This document shows, one piece after another, positions 23,389 through 34,788 of a stretch of DNA of 64,000 nt (position 1 is its first letter; each line of letters begins with the position of its first letter). The notes under the pieces are model-generated. The model saw only the letters and a list, made by a program, of their open reading frames with translations, did no database searches and was not told the DNA's origin. This DNA comes from Phytoseiulus persimilis. Taxonomy: Eukaryota > Arthropoda > Arachnida > Mesostigmata > Phytoseiidae. The position numbers were made by a program, and so were the translations under genes. The DNA is taken from NCBI GenBank assembly GCA_037576195.1, contig CM075103.1:29224723-29288722 (forward strand), read 5' to 3'.

Positions 23389-23607
23389 CTGGCGAATGTA
23401 CGGTTCACGGACAAGGAGCAGTTCGGAGTCGGATTCGAGAAGCTGATACGCATTCCACGAGAAGGGCTCCAGAAACATCCGGAGAAACGATTCAACATCG
23501 ATTTCGAGGAGCTGGAGCACGAGCCACGAAACGAGATCCTCACAAGCACGATGAAGCGACTCGATGTCATGTTCATGGAGCTGGTAGGGGCAAAACCAAC
23601 GAGATAA
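23389..23607 (+). CDS. Candidate exon or remnant, unknown protein
   Basis: An open frame of 72 codons ends in TAA. Its composition is charged and protein-like (FTDKEQFGVGFEKL, DFEELEHEP), and it lies just after a fair splice acceptor (TTATTTCCACTTCAG at 23379). However, the frame has a TAA within three codons of that acceptor, so it cannot be spliced there as it stands. The opposite strand is also open for 90 codons. I do not recognise a family. It may be a pseudoexon. Confidence 0.2.
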   Translation: MANVRFTDKEQFGVGFEKLIRIPREGLQKHPEKRFNIDFEELEHEPRNEILTSTMKRLDVMFMELVGAKPTR

Positions 23608-23717
23608 ACTCTAGAGACATTTTTCGATCCGGGACTATATTCCACCCTTTCAGGCGAAATTTGGGACCAGTGAGGAGCGAACTGCTACACAAAAAAGTGA
23701 CAACATGTACCGATAAG

Positions 23718-24425
23718 CTAGTTATAGGCTAGAATAAGGAGATAATTTTGGAAATGATGCTGACCCAATGAAGAGATAAAAAAGTGCCTCCATGCCAGGA
23801 ACCGCAGTCCGCAGCCGACACTAGAGTCGGCTGGTTCGGAATACTCGGTAGTGTAGCTGGAACCATCATTACGAAACCCCTGATGCCCCATGGCTTCCAT
23901 AAGCTCAGAGAGCTGTTCTCTCGAGTCCAGAAAACCTTTCAGGTAGTCGTGCAGACTGTCCCATCTGGTTGCGATCGGGCGAGCCGGATATACTCCCGTG
24001 ATTCTCCGAATCACGTCCGCCGATTTCGGCAACCAATTCCCGACGCCGCGGCGCCGCAGCACGTAGCACTTGGCTAGAACTGATTCATGGGGCCTCGCTA
24101 GCGCTCGATGCTATTCTTCCCTCAGGAGGTTTTTGGCCCCTGTGGTGGCGCACAATGCCCGGGTGTGCGTCGCGCATTTGGCGTTCGCCGGCAGACGAAG
24201 TCAATCGTGGAGCGCCTCCCCTTGGAACAAAAGCTTAGACAGCTGCCCTCTCATCTGAGCCCATCCGCTACAACCTGGAATCACCGTCTCATGGTCCATG
24301 AACGCATGTTCGAGAAACTCAAACGACTCTGACAGAAGAGTGTGTCGGGTTGAAACCGCGGCTCCGCAGGCCCGTCCCGCTATGGCGTTCCTGTTGAGCA
24401 TTATTTTATTGCGTTTTTCGCTCAT
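23718..24425 (-). pseudogene. Decayed open frame, possibly hAT-like transposase
   Basis: One reading frame stays open over about 236 codons except for two stops (at 24203 and near 24095). It contains ARPIATRWDSLHDYLKGFLD, which resembles the TRW.S..D.L..FL segment of hAT transposases. The downstream part (23700-23803) has a second copy at 30650-30743, which suggests repeat origin. No catalytic triad can be assigned. The hAT reading is an inference from one motif. Confidence 0.3.
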
Positions 24426-24429
24426 TCCC

Positions 24430-24960
24430 CAGAAAGTTTAGCAGCATGTGCGAAGCGGGCAAGAGTCACCTTATTTCGTCATACGCGATCAACGATTCTC
24501 GTATCAGGACGGATAGATCGCGGAGAAGCAAGACCGGCATCTTGATCACAAATTCCACAAACCCCCGATCATGTCCAAACCGCCCGCCAGGGTGGAACTT
24601 GGTAGCTCAGACATAATTCATCAATCACCATCTATCAATCCTACCTATGGATAGACATTGATAAACCATGCCTCATTGCAATGGATTTGATAAACTCAGC
24701 CATCGAGACGCATTCATCCATTTCCCTATATGGATAGATGGTAGATGTATATGAAGAATGCCTGAACTTCCTAGCTCTTCTTATGACTATAATCATATTC
24801 ACAGGATCTCGGGGTCATAATCATGATTATGATTCCACCCAATGCTGGAACAGGCAACGACACACAGCTGGACAGATCACGGAAATAGGTTTCGGCCATT
24901 TCGAAGCTTCATGTGGGTCGCTAAGTATTTGAAAAATCTGCGAGAGGCGAGATACGATGT
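24430..24960. other. No gene; short AT-rich palindromic patch
   Basis: Between about 24625 and 24745 are several scattered inverted motifs (CATCTATC, GGATAGA, GATAAA). No coding frame is credible. The far end borders the 3' end of the gene terminating at 25.0 kb. Confidence 0.4.
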
Positions 24961-24969
24961 TTTTCGTAG

Positions 24970-24975
24970 TTTATT
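24970..24975 (-). terminator. Polyadenylation signal for the gene ending at 25003
   Basis: AATAAA on the minus strand lies 28 nt past the stop codon of the exon at 25003-25365, in GGAATAAACTACG. Its position supports a genuine 3' end. Confidence 0.5.
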
Positions 24976-25002
24976 CCTGTCCCTTACACATTCGTAACAT
25001 GA

Positions 25003-25365
25003 TCATGGAGACTTTCTTCTACGAGCATCCAGGGCGCGCTTTGTCGAACGCTTCGCAGATAGTGACTCCACGACCTCTTCCCGACTCGGCAGCAATTTTT
25101 CAGTGCGGTTAGTTAATATAGAACACATACTCCTTGCATCGTTCTTGCAAGATGCGATCTCTGCACTGAATATCCTCGACGCTGAGGCATTCGACCTCAC
25201 CATCAACTGCACGAGCCCGGCGCAAACTATATCGAGCTCCCGTTCGTCATCGTAGAAGTTTCGCGAAGTGCGACTTGATGCGATCTCCCTCAGTGTGGGA
25301 AGCGATTTGAGTCGGCTGTATATCGGGTCCGCGATCTTTTTTTCCGTTGGGGTTTCGGTGAATGT
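25003..25365 (-). CDS. Terminal coding exon of unidentified gene
   Basis: The exon encodes 120 residues plus stop, beginning TFTETPTEKKIADPIYSRL and ending in a basic tail RALDARRRKSP. The middle is predicted helical (ELDIVCAGLVQLMV). A polyadenylation signal follows the stop by 28 nt. The acceptor taken is GTGCACCAG in phase 0; an alternative at GGTCACAG (phase 1) lies nearer a CTAAC branch point and would add a few residues. Both join in frame to the upstream exon using different donors. I recognise no family or domain. Confidence 0.5.
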   Translation of the reverse strand, partial: TFTETPTEKKIADPIYSRLKSLPTLREIASSRTSRNFYDDERELDIVCAGLVQLMVRSNASASRIFSAEIASCKNDARSMCSILTNRTEKLLPSREEVVESLSAKRSTKRALDARRRKSP

Positions 25366-25504
25366 CTGGTGCACATGCACTGCTGTGACCATGCAGTTAG
25401 TGTGAGACTTGGAAATTCACTGAACACTGTATTCCTCCCGTCCCTCTTTGGGTCGGAAACCTGCCGAGAAATTACTTCGGGTCCGCAATCTAGCAGGAAC
25501 CTAC

Positions 25505-25660
25505 TTCCTCTTTTTGAGATCTACGAAGGTGAGCTGGAGCTGGCATATTTTTCGCCAGCGTCGTGAGTGATGGTGAATTCGAAATCGTCAGCGTCTCGGC
25601 TAACGGAATATTCAGTGAAGGAATCGCATCTTGCGGCTCCCAGGTGGTGTCTTCCACGAA
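25505..25660 (-). CDS. Penultimate coding exon of the same unidentified gene
   Basis: The minus-strand frame is open from about 25662 and reads WEPQDAIPSLNIPLAETL and onwards to LRRSQKEE, then a donor GTAGGT. This phase-0 end joins the terminal exon across a 139-nt intron; a second donor at GTTCCT four bases on suits the alternative acceptor. The upstream boundary is uncertain: a stop lies at about 25663, and the nearest acceptor (CGTGGAAG) is weak. It could instead be a first exon starting at an internal Met (MPAPAH). Confidence 0.4.
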
Positions 25661-25730
25661 TGTTATGGAGTGTTACGGGGCAGGTCTCGGTCGGATTAGA
25701 TGCGACCCAAAAGTCGAGAAGTCGTTAGCG

Positions 25731-27615
25731 TTATTCTCCCATCAACGTGCCTCGAAGCGAGCGTGAAACCTCGATGTTAGCATTCATGCCCACTGATGCG
25801 CACATAGAGCTAGAGCCCAACGGAAGTAGAGATTGGAAAGCTTCTTCCAGAATCCGGCCACCGAGAGGTACCGAGAGCATCCAACGAACAAGATTCAGAG
25901 CTGTCGGTGTTAGTAGCGAGCGAATGCTCTCGTGCTGAGTTTGAGCTGCTCTCTCCACCACTCGATGTCAGAGAGAAGAATAGCTCTGGTGCTTTCAGCT
26001 CTCGTCGAGCATAATCCACTCCATGGATTCGAACTTTCTCGAGACTGGGATGCACAACCCATCTGTAGAACGGCCCTACTTGAGCTTGAGGAAGAACACG
26101 AACCTTGTCCAGAAAGGAAGAACCTACCACACAACTGGCACTTCACACATGTGGGAGAGAGGTTTCCCGACAGAGTTCTTCGAGATGAGCCCGATGACAT
26201 CCGGTACCTATTGGATCACTGTGCGGTAGGATTCGTCTGGCTCGGATATTCGTTCAGTTTGAGTAGCCCGGACTGGAACCATTCATTGCGCATCGATGGT
26301 CAATTATTCGCCGGCTGCAGCCAGCCCCACAGGATCAACCCCTTAGGCGAAGCACAAATGTCCGGCTATTCGAAACCGGGAGCGTGGTAAACGATGGAAA
26401 ATTTAGCATCACGATTGTTCGCAAAATTTCATGGATACAAGGAGGAATCACACAAGAAGAGATACACCCCGGAGTGATACAGCTCACGGTCTTGTTTCGC
26501 CAGAATGTGCTCAAATGTTCAGTCGGTTTTTCTAGATATCCGCCGAAGGACTGCGTTTACGATTTTCGAGAAGTTCCTCGCGGCAGCGCGCTGCTCTCTA
26601 ATACGCCATTCTCTTTCAACTAATATGAGAACTAGATTCCGATGGAGCAGTGAACCACACCAATTTTCAGGCTCGAGGACTCCCAAAGGCTGCGGTTGCA
26701 AGGCCTCTGTATTGGTAATCCGAAGTCCGGCACCAACAGCCACAGCGTCCGGAGGACCCGTCCTAACTCGCCGGTTGCGAGTTTTGATAGTGGAACAACT
26801 GATCTCGATGAACCGCTTCAGGGCATTCTTAATGAGCAAATGTTTTCCCCATTCTCAAATCATAATCATCAGCCCCGTGGCTCAGGAAACTTTCCGCTGG
26901 CCCCCGAGGGTTTCTTTGGCAATGGCTAGAGCTTCACTCGGTATCAGTTGTCCTCAAAGTGGTCGATATCAAGCTCCAGGGGTCGGTTTCCAAGGAGTTG
27001 ATACCGGTTTCCCTCAGTGGTCTGAATCGACAATTTTCAGAACCGCTGCAATGAGCTCCCACGAGGTCGCACAGAGGATGACTCCCGATGAGGCAGGAAG
27101 TTTGAGAACCACTGCTCTGGAGTGAAAGATGGGTCCCCGCGCTTGGAGGGTCCGTGGAGAGGGTTCTTCTACGTTTGTCGCCCCACTGGCTGAAGTAGCC
27201 TTGAGATGTGGCAGAGTGTAGATGTGAATTCTCGTGCTCCTCCTGCTTCTGGTCATATCCCGGCCGGGATTCCATAATCCCAATCGAATGCTGAAACGTG
27301 AGCTCGAACGTGGAATGGCTCTTGCTGGTGTTCGCGGGGATAACGCGTATCTCGGCTGAGTGTTGCGTCCCACAGAGCGGCTCGAAGTTGGTCCTCATCT
27401 TCGAAAGGTTTCCAATAGCCGGCCGGAGACGACAAATGCCATCGGAGCGAGTTCCTTCGAGTGTGGTTCAAGGTGGAGCATGCCGAACCCACGCACCGAG
27501 GTCGCGCAAAAATCGCTTCAGAGAATTTCATCATGAAAATCGTGATGTAGAGAGCATTCCAGGTTGATGTATCCCGAATCTGTTGAATAGCTTCACAGGT
27601 TGCGGCTTCAACCAC
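25731..27615. other. Dense open frames, coding status unresolved
   Basis: Several protein-like frames overlap here. On the minus strand they are 25731-25961, 25810-26130, 26519-26839, 27014-27373 and 27253-27615; on the plus strand 25932-26390 and 26505-27125 (206 codons). The minus-strand frames would suit upstream exons of the gene ending at 25003, but I could not chain splice sites in phase. None shows a known domain. They are listed together because any one alone is within chance length. Confidence 0.25.
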
Positions 27616-28437
27616 TTTGTGCCTTAGACCCGCAAGGCGCTGAGCTCGTGATCCTGATCACTGAGTACGTATTCTCGAGAGCTTCCACAGAGCGGCGTAC
27701 AGTCGCTCAGCGCTTGAGAGGATCCTAGAGGAATCAGGTGTCGGACATCTTGACATTCGAAACCTATCACGCTTACCGCTGTTCGAGTGAACTTGTAACT
27801 GCAATCGATCGAGAAATCATCCCTAACGACGAAAATCGCGATTGTAATTCTTTGGGAAGGTTCTCCGAACGAGTAAGCTGAACTCTATCCGCAACCCCGG
27901 TCTCGCGATCCAATAGAGAGGCCCGAGGGGCTTCAATTTTTATTCCTCTTCGTGTAGGAGTCCTGTCGGCTAAGTCAACGTGCAGCAGTTCCGATTTGAG
28001 AGAAGAAGACTTTCAGCAGCTGGGTTCCGGGCTCTGGGTTTCCAGAACCTGGGTTTCGGAGGAGTGAGCCTAAACCGACTGGTTTTCCTCCGCAGATCAC
28101 TCCTCGGGGTTTTCGCGTCGGGTTCAGGAATACATAGAACCAGATCGGACGGATGAGCGGATCCATGTCCAGTTTTTTCTCGTTCTCCGCATTCCACAAC
28201 GACATTTGCTTCCGTTTGTCTTAGCCCTCACTGGGGACATTCCGGGTTGAGGGACGGGTCGTACTCATACAGCCTGGCACCCGTGTTCAGAATGCCGGGC
28301 TGGGTATGACTGGAAGAAGGCTCCCGCTGAGTTCATCGTCTAGGTCCGTCGGAAAACCTTATTTTTTTCCTTGAACCGCTGATGAACGAAATGAATATTT
28401 AGACTCCATTGAATGTCTGCACGCCGACTTCAATATA

Positions 28438-29349
28438 CAGTAGACTCCGCTTAATCAGTACACATCCAGACCAGACCATCCTGATCCAATTGAGCGGAAG
28501 ATCCGAGTAAGCGGGAAGTAGAGGAAGCGTAACCGTGAAACTGGATTTTCGCCAATAATGTGCCTATCCTCCTTATGAGATCACGAGTGGCTCTTTGGGC
28601 ATTCGGGCTCATTTTTCCTGGGATGCGAAACCTGAGGCAACACGATGAAGTTCTCCCTGAACATACGAGTTGATGGAATATCTGACAGCGATTGGGCTTC
28701 CAGTGCTCGACGAAGAGTTCATCGATTTGGATCCGTCTCTTCTCCGTCCTCGAGACTCCACAAACGAGGTGGTCACAAACTGAAGACGTTCGTGGACTTT
28801 CCTCCTCGCATGGAAATCTTGCATGAACAACCGTTGAAGAAGTTCCATACTTCGCTCAGCTTAATGCACGGCTACAGGCTCTTCCGCCTCTCGGGACTCC
28901 TCTCCGTTTTCTGAAGCAGAGTCTCATAGCCTGTTTCGCTGCGATTTCTTGGACGAACTCATCTTCGTGAGGTTGAACCGAAGAGGGTAACTGGACATCA
29001 TCGTCAGTTGACGAGAATGTCCCGAGATTTTGAACTGGAAGCTGATCGGAATACGTTCGGTCTCTTTGTTCGAGAAAAGTGGAAGAGTTCTAATGATGAC
29101 ACCTTGTAACCTGACAAGCTCTCGTAGCTGTGACAGAGTGATCCATTCGGCTATGCATTCCCCATCGCGGAAAAAACTCATACTTCCATCTTGAGAAAAA
29201 TTCCGCTCGTGAGGAAATGATCCGAATGAGCGGAGCCTTGTACGGATAAACCGGAGCGTGTCCTATGGAGAGAATCGAGTAATTCGACTTTTGATCCGAA
29301 TAACCGGATGATCCGATTATCCGGTGTCCCCATTAGGCGGAGTCCACTG
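28438..29349. mobile_element. Pogo/Tigger-like element remnant with inverted ends
   Basis: The left end reads CAGTAGACTCCGCTTAAT and the right end, as reverse complement, CAGTGGACTCCGCCTAAT (16 of 18 match). Next to both are CGGATAA/GAGTAAGCGG-type subterminal motifs, as in pogo and Tigger elements. The left flank is TA; the right flank is TG, so the expected TA duplication is intact on one side only. Between the ends a minus-strand frame (29181-28609) has two stops. It includes SSSKKSQRN but no recognisable helix-turn-helix or DDD motif. Confidence 0.5.
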
Positions 29350-29465
29350 TGTTCCGCAGACACACTCGAGTTGTTGGCAGAGCGCACTCCGTTCCAGTCT
29401 GCTTGATGGATCTCTGGACACGTTAGACCTTGGGTGCTCGTGAGTGTTGCACGGACAAGCTTGAG

Positions 29466-30164
29466 TCACTCGTGCTGGTCGTATTTCCGATTCAGCTCAA
29501 GTAGCACCCTACTGCCGATGAGTTTCCCGTTTTCAAAGGAATTCCAACCCGGTCGTATCGAAGTGCTGATATTGTATTCTATGTACATATGGTCACTCAG
29601 AGACTCGAGATCTTCTCTAACTCTCCATTCGGTGGGATCGGCAGGCGAATCCGTGACCAACAGGTCTATGAATGACGAGGATTGCGCTCTGCAACGGGTG
29701 TGGACCATGCCGTCATTGATAATGAAGAGCCTATTCCTTGCAAGCATCTACTCGAACCCACTTGCTCCAGCGTCTGCCGCTCAACTCCCCTAGGTGACCG
29801 CGTGTGCGTTGAAGTCTCCAGCAATGAAGACCCTCAGCCCGCGGGTAGTCTCCTCAATGTCCTGTGAGTATTCTATAAATTCATTCAACTCTCGAATGGG
29901 CGAAAAATAGCAGATTGGGGCGTGAGCCTCCCTCTCCGCGAGTGTGATCCTGGTTATTCCTCTTGTCGAGTTCCTTCCCGTGATCCTGTACGGACTGACG
30001 ACCCAAATGGCTCCGTCCCCGGACTCGTCGGTGATGCATCCCTCGTCTCTCCTCGATTTCGTTTCTGATAGCTTTCTATCGGCCTCGCTCATAATGCGGA
30101 TGTCAAACCCACCTCCTCCTACTGTGTCCTTCAGAATCGCGTGCAGCGTCTTCAAACAGTTCAT
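29466..30164 (-). pseudogene. Decayed non-LTR retrotransposon endonuclease (APE type)
   Basis: A single minus-strand frame spans about 233 codons with three stops clustered near 29780. It matches the apurinic-type endonuclease of Jockey/R1-group retrotransposons. Visible motifs are GDGAIWVVS, AGDFNAHAV (catalytic DFNAH), INDGMVHTRC and ESLSDHMYI (catalytic SDH). Two of the stops sit where the family usually has Trp-like codons, so point decay explains them. No reverse transcriptase continues below 29466. The copy is truncated and dead. Confidence 0.75.
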
Positions 30165-30189
30165 ATTGATTTTGGTATCTTCAGCTTCA

Positions 30190-30640
30190 TTGTAGGTTTC
30201 TTCTCTGGGTCTGGGGAGGTGGTTCGATCTGACGACGCTTCTCGGAGTCCATGGACGTTATTCGTCCATGTCTCCGCCCGACGCGAATGTATTCGTCGTA
30301 TTATGGGCGTCGATCTCACCATGCTTTTGGGAGCCCAATCGAGTGATTCCGGGATCAATCGCACCATACGTTTCTGGGTCTGGGGAGGTGATTCCGGGAT
30401 TGATCTGACCATACGTTTCTGAGTCCATTGTGGTGATTTGGGGGAAGATGATTTTGATTCAATCTGACTACACTATCATGGGTCTGAGGAGCTGATTCTT
30501 TCGTCGATCTCACCATACTCTTTGGAGTCTATAGAAGTGATTCAGGGATCGATCTGATCATATTTTTCGGAGTCAAAGGAGGCCATACCGGGGTCAACCT
30601 GGCCACACTTTTTGTCTATAAAGTCTATAAAGGTGATTGA
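30190..30640 (+). repeat. 48-bp-period satellite, cluster A
   Basis: About nine diverged units repeat with a spacing of about 44-56 bp. Each has a core like GATCGATCTGACCATAC, then TTTTCGGAGTC, then a GGAGGTGATTCCGGG block. Cores start near 30225, 30310, 30353, 30399, 30456, 30504, 30548 and 30591. The same unit occurs in clusters B (43.3 kb) and C (49.6 kb). Confidence 0.75.
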
Positions 30641-30649
30641 GGTCACCAT

Positions 30650-30743
30650 GACAAAATGTACCAGTAATCCGAATTAGAAGATACTTTCAGGAACGACGCA
30701 GGCCCAATGGGGAGAGAGAAAAGTGCCTCTATGCAACGGACCG
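30650..30743 (+). repeat. Second copy of the repeat found at 23700-23803
   Basis: Shared blocks in the same order are ATGTACC, GACCCAATG or GCCCAATGG with GAGA, and AAAAGTGCCTC.ATGC. The copy at 23.7 kb lies at the end of the decayed open frame there. It adjoins satellite cluster A. Confidence 0.5.
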
Positions 30744-33700
30744 AGAAACGAGGGAAATGTTCTGAAAATGTAGAGTCAGCGGAAAGTAGAAACATGTGAA
30801 AAAGTTAATGGGGGAGGTTCAGGCGGCGGAATGCGCGCTTCCATGAATACCATGGAATCCCGCTGATTCCCGATCCAGAAAAAGCCGATTCTGACTCGCG
30901 AGCTAGCCCAGTCGCATTCGGTGAATTTTCATGAAGCGTGGGGAGATATGAGCGAAATTGGTAGCCTCGATTCTTGAATGGAGTCCGCATGAACTGAGAA
31001 CCAATGGAACTGCACTGTCCCTGCATGAATATTCGAGCGACATGGCGAGCCTTCGGTTATCTCAATGGGGATAATCCAACTCGTTCAAGACGATATGAGA
31101 GAAGGTTGTGCATCTCGTTTACAAATCTCAACAAATACAGTTTGGAAGCGCACCCTGACGACGGAATGATCGATCTGATTCTGATGCGGTCTACGTTCTT
31201 ATGCTCGACTGGGAAACGGACCAAGACCGAGGCAGATACCGATGTCGACTGTGAATGTTGTCGGTCACGAACCAGCAACCAACAGGTTTTTTTCTCTATT
31301 CAAATTTGCTTCCTGGAACTCACGCCTTCAGTTCGGGTCTGTTTCGTATGTAGTGTCTTCTATTTGGTGGCTCTCCCGACGCGACCGTGGAGCTCGCTGT
31401 TCGTCTTCTCGACAGCGCTGATTGTCAATTCGAGCGTAGCCATCTGTTGCTGTCCGGCTCCGAGGACATCGTTTCACCAGGCTCTCTTCTGGAAATCCTC
31501 CGGTGCGCTATTCGGTGTCAAGTCAAAGTTGGTAGGGCCGAGAAGATAGCCCTCGCATTCCAGAAGGACGAATCTATCGGTTGTAGGTCTCCTGCGCCTG
31601 CCGCAGTTCAGGTGGATTGAAAGCCTGCGGTTATCGTGTCGGATCCCAGTGTTGAACGTCGACCCATGCAAAGTGTGGACTCATTTCCCAGGTCGATCTG
31701 CGATCGCAATTTCTCAGGTTTTCCCGTCACTCTTATCGTCGTGTTCGTCGTCTCGTCCATCAGGTCGCTTCCACCTTCCGACAGGCTCTGTCCTCGAAAT
31801 TCATCGCTCTGCTCGGCCTTCTTCTGGCGTCCGGAAGACCTGATTCTCCTCAGATGAACTGTTGTGGAAGGGCAGAGAGCGTGGTTTCCCAGGAGTTCAT
31901 CTTCCTGCACCCCGTTTGCTGCCTTCGATGAGAATAGCCAGCATGAGTAAGAACGCATCCGGATCGCCTCAATGCGTCTGTAGCGAGGCAGCGGCCGTAT
32001 CTATCGGTTCTACGACTCGGCTGTTTTGATTGTCGGCGGGAAGCTCCCAGACCACCGGAGGACCTAGCGAAGGCATTGCTGTTCCCAGACCATGGAAAAC
32101 GTCGATGATGGGAGCTGTATGTAGATGAGGTCTCTGTGAGCGCGAGGACTCGCATCTCCGTTTTTGCGGGCAGTCGGAGAAGGGCAGGATATAGTCTTAG
32201 ACATCAAGGGGGAGGGAAAGTCTATACGACACACCGAGGAATGTTCGACGTGCGAATCAATGGATTGTCTGTGGCGCCAACAGGCATTGTAACAGAAGTG
32301 CCATCAGGTAGTGGAAACCTGTGGTGCTCACTCGAGCTGAACGCTTCATTACGCTGTCAAAGACGAGTTGTAGACGTACAAGGCTGGGCTCTGCTGAGTG
32401 AGGTAGCTGACCTCGTTTCGCGGAACAGGAGCAGTCGGATTTTACGAACGCTCGTCTCCGAAATATGGTTGTGAGCTGTCGTTCAACCGGCTGAGATTCC
32501 CTTGACTTCGAATGCCTCCCGTCATCTAAATGCAAATCGAGTTGAATACTTGCTCTTGTGCCCAGAACCGTCTGACCACGAGAATTTTTCATCTTCTTGC
32601 GGGGGCTGGAAGGTTTTGAGGACCGCACTGCGCCCGATTCATCAACGGGGCGTTCGATTCTGTGTGTCGATTAATTGGCGTCGAGGGAAGATCCGAGGAG
32701 AAAATCGTTCCGTTTCCTCCGGCAGGAAGAGGTGAGCCGTCGCAGCCGAATAACATTTGGTATCGTGTCGGAAACCCGCGCCCCACGATGAACGCAACCT
32801 TTCTTATCTCTTGGAGTGGCATCCCAAACAAGGATCGAGACCGAACGTCGAACTTCACTTGCGGCAAAACAGGCCCTTTCGATATTCATTTCGAGCGATA
32901 AGCCCAGATCGGTCTGAATCAATTACACTTATCACTTTGACATCCTACAGGGTACAATGAAGGCCAGAAGCCTTGGCTGTATTGGGCTCAGTGTTTTCCT
33001 CGAGAGGTTCCGAGTCGACGACGCTCCCGAGATCACTCTCACAGAGGGACACACGGGGCTGTCGCGATAATGACCCAACTTTTCCGGGGACACGAACGAC
33101 GGAGAAAGCATGCCCGTGTTCGAGTGAAAACGCTCCATCAGTGGAGACCCGTAACTCGAAGAGGTCATCGCGGCAGAATTAGTCATCGGGTGGATGTTCC
33201 TTTCGCGCTCTAGGAGAAGGATGTTGAATATGCTGCCTCCGATCGTTGCTCGGACCTGACGCAATCGTTAATAATGCACGATGTTGTCGACACTCGAATT
33301 GAATCCATGCGGCAGCGATTTCCTCTCACGGAATGAGAATCGCAGGCAACACAACAAAAACAAGACAGCGACAGACGCGGGAAGAGCGATGACAAGCTCG
33401 GAGCGGACACGCAGTGCCTCGTCCCGTTCCGGTCCGGAAATTCTTCGATTCTTTTGTCATTCTCAACTGAGATGTCGAGCAAAATTCGGAACTCGATTGT
33501 TCATGCGCTGACAGAAGGTTTCCAACCATTCAAGAAACCAATCAATTGGGAAGGCATGGGTCCTTAAATTTAGATTGAAAGCTGTCGATTGTCAGCGCGG
33601 ACAGGTGTCTAATCAAGGAACTTTTGTTTTCGGTCCCTCCTCGTATTTGCTAGCTGGTTAGAGTTATTTCCGTTGGACGGTCGCTTTCGTTTTTCTGCCA

Positions 33701-34788
33701 AGTGGTGACTCTACTGGGAGAGCAAGATTGTCTTCAGTTTATTGACAGAGCCTCGAGAGAGATTCGTCCACAATTCGGTGCAGGAATAAAGCGACGGAGT
33801 GATTTCTTTCAGGAGTTTAGTCCCCTCAAGATCTCGAGCTCTCCTCGGACCTCGATAGGGTAGTCATCCCATGGCGATCCGTTCGAGCAGAGCTTCTCGA
33901 AAAAGGAAACGTCGCTGCCTCACGCTGTACGCTCGCGTTCACTCTCCAACTTATTTCGTGGTCCTCTGAAGCAAAGTTGGAGGGGGCAATAAGTGAGCTC
34001 AGCTGCCCGGCCTCTTCATCACATGGAAACCTTAGCGAAGAGCTCCCGAAACTCGCCATAATGCGGATAATAGCTTTGGTATCTGGCTTATGGAGCCCAG
34101 CGAAAAAGCAGAGGCTAATCAATTCCTATTGTATTCTCCGGTTGTTGCAATCTTGTGAGAAACACCATTCTTCTGTTCATCCGAAGTGTGCAAGGCAATC
34201 ATTCGTCACAGCCCAACGAGAATAAAACCTTGTTGATATAGTCAGTCGAGTTTCGAATCATACTCCCACGCAGCACGGAAATGATGCCACTCTCTAGCGA
34301 ACGACGAAAATTCCGTCAAAACGCGAGTTGGATGTGTGAGCATAGCTTTGACATATGTAGCATGTCACCCTTCCATTGTGCTGGAGGCCTTTCGACATTC
34401 CTCAACATTTTGTCCGGGGGAATTCAAGAGGCGGCAAGCCAGCCTTCACCTCGGTCAAGGAACCGCATTCCAACCGCAGCAAATTTATAAAGCCTCGCGG
34501 TTCCTATTTTTTCGATGCCCAGAAATCCTGCGGATGGCGAACCTTCGTTTTCGATTCTTCTCCGAAAAATCGTTTCAGATGACGCACGTGGTTTAGCCCG
34601 GTATGAAACGAGTCTGCAGCTTCCACGAGACCCTCAACTTCCGTTCCTCTGGTTCGGAATCCGGATGAGAGTCTCTTCCCCCTATCAGTAGTCATCATGC
34701 ACCGCAACCAAGACTCTTTGACGCGGATAGTAATATTTCTGCTATATCTAACGGATCTCTTTTTGTTTATTTGTCCTCGAAAACCGCA
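30744..34788. other. No supportable gene; scattered remnants possible
   Basis: Several protein-like minus-strand stretches occur: about 31360-31670 (with a stop in the middle), 31608-31958 and 32589-32867. None carries a recognisable motif and each overlaps an equally long frame on the opposite strand. They could be old transposon debris or chance. Confidence 0.35.

Noticed and set aside
30190..30640. Regular repeats considered as a CRISPR array
   Set aside because: Units are diverged and contiguous with no unique spacers, and the genome is eukaryotic.
32589..32867. Minus-strand frame resembling a retroelement fragment
   Set aside because: No catalytic or structural motif could be identified; the plus strand is equally open.
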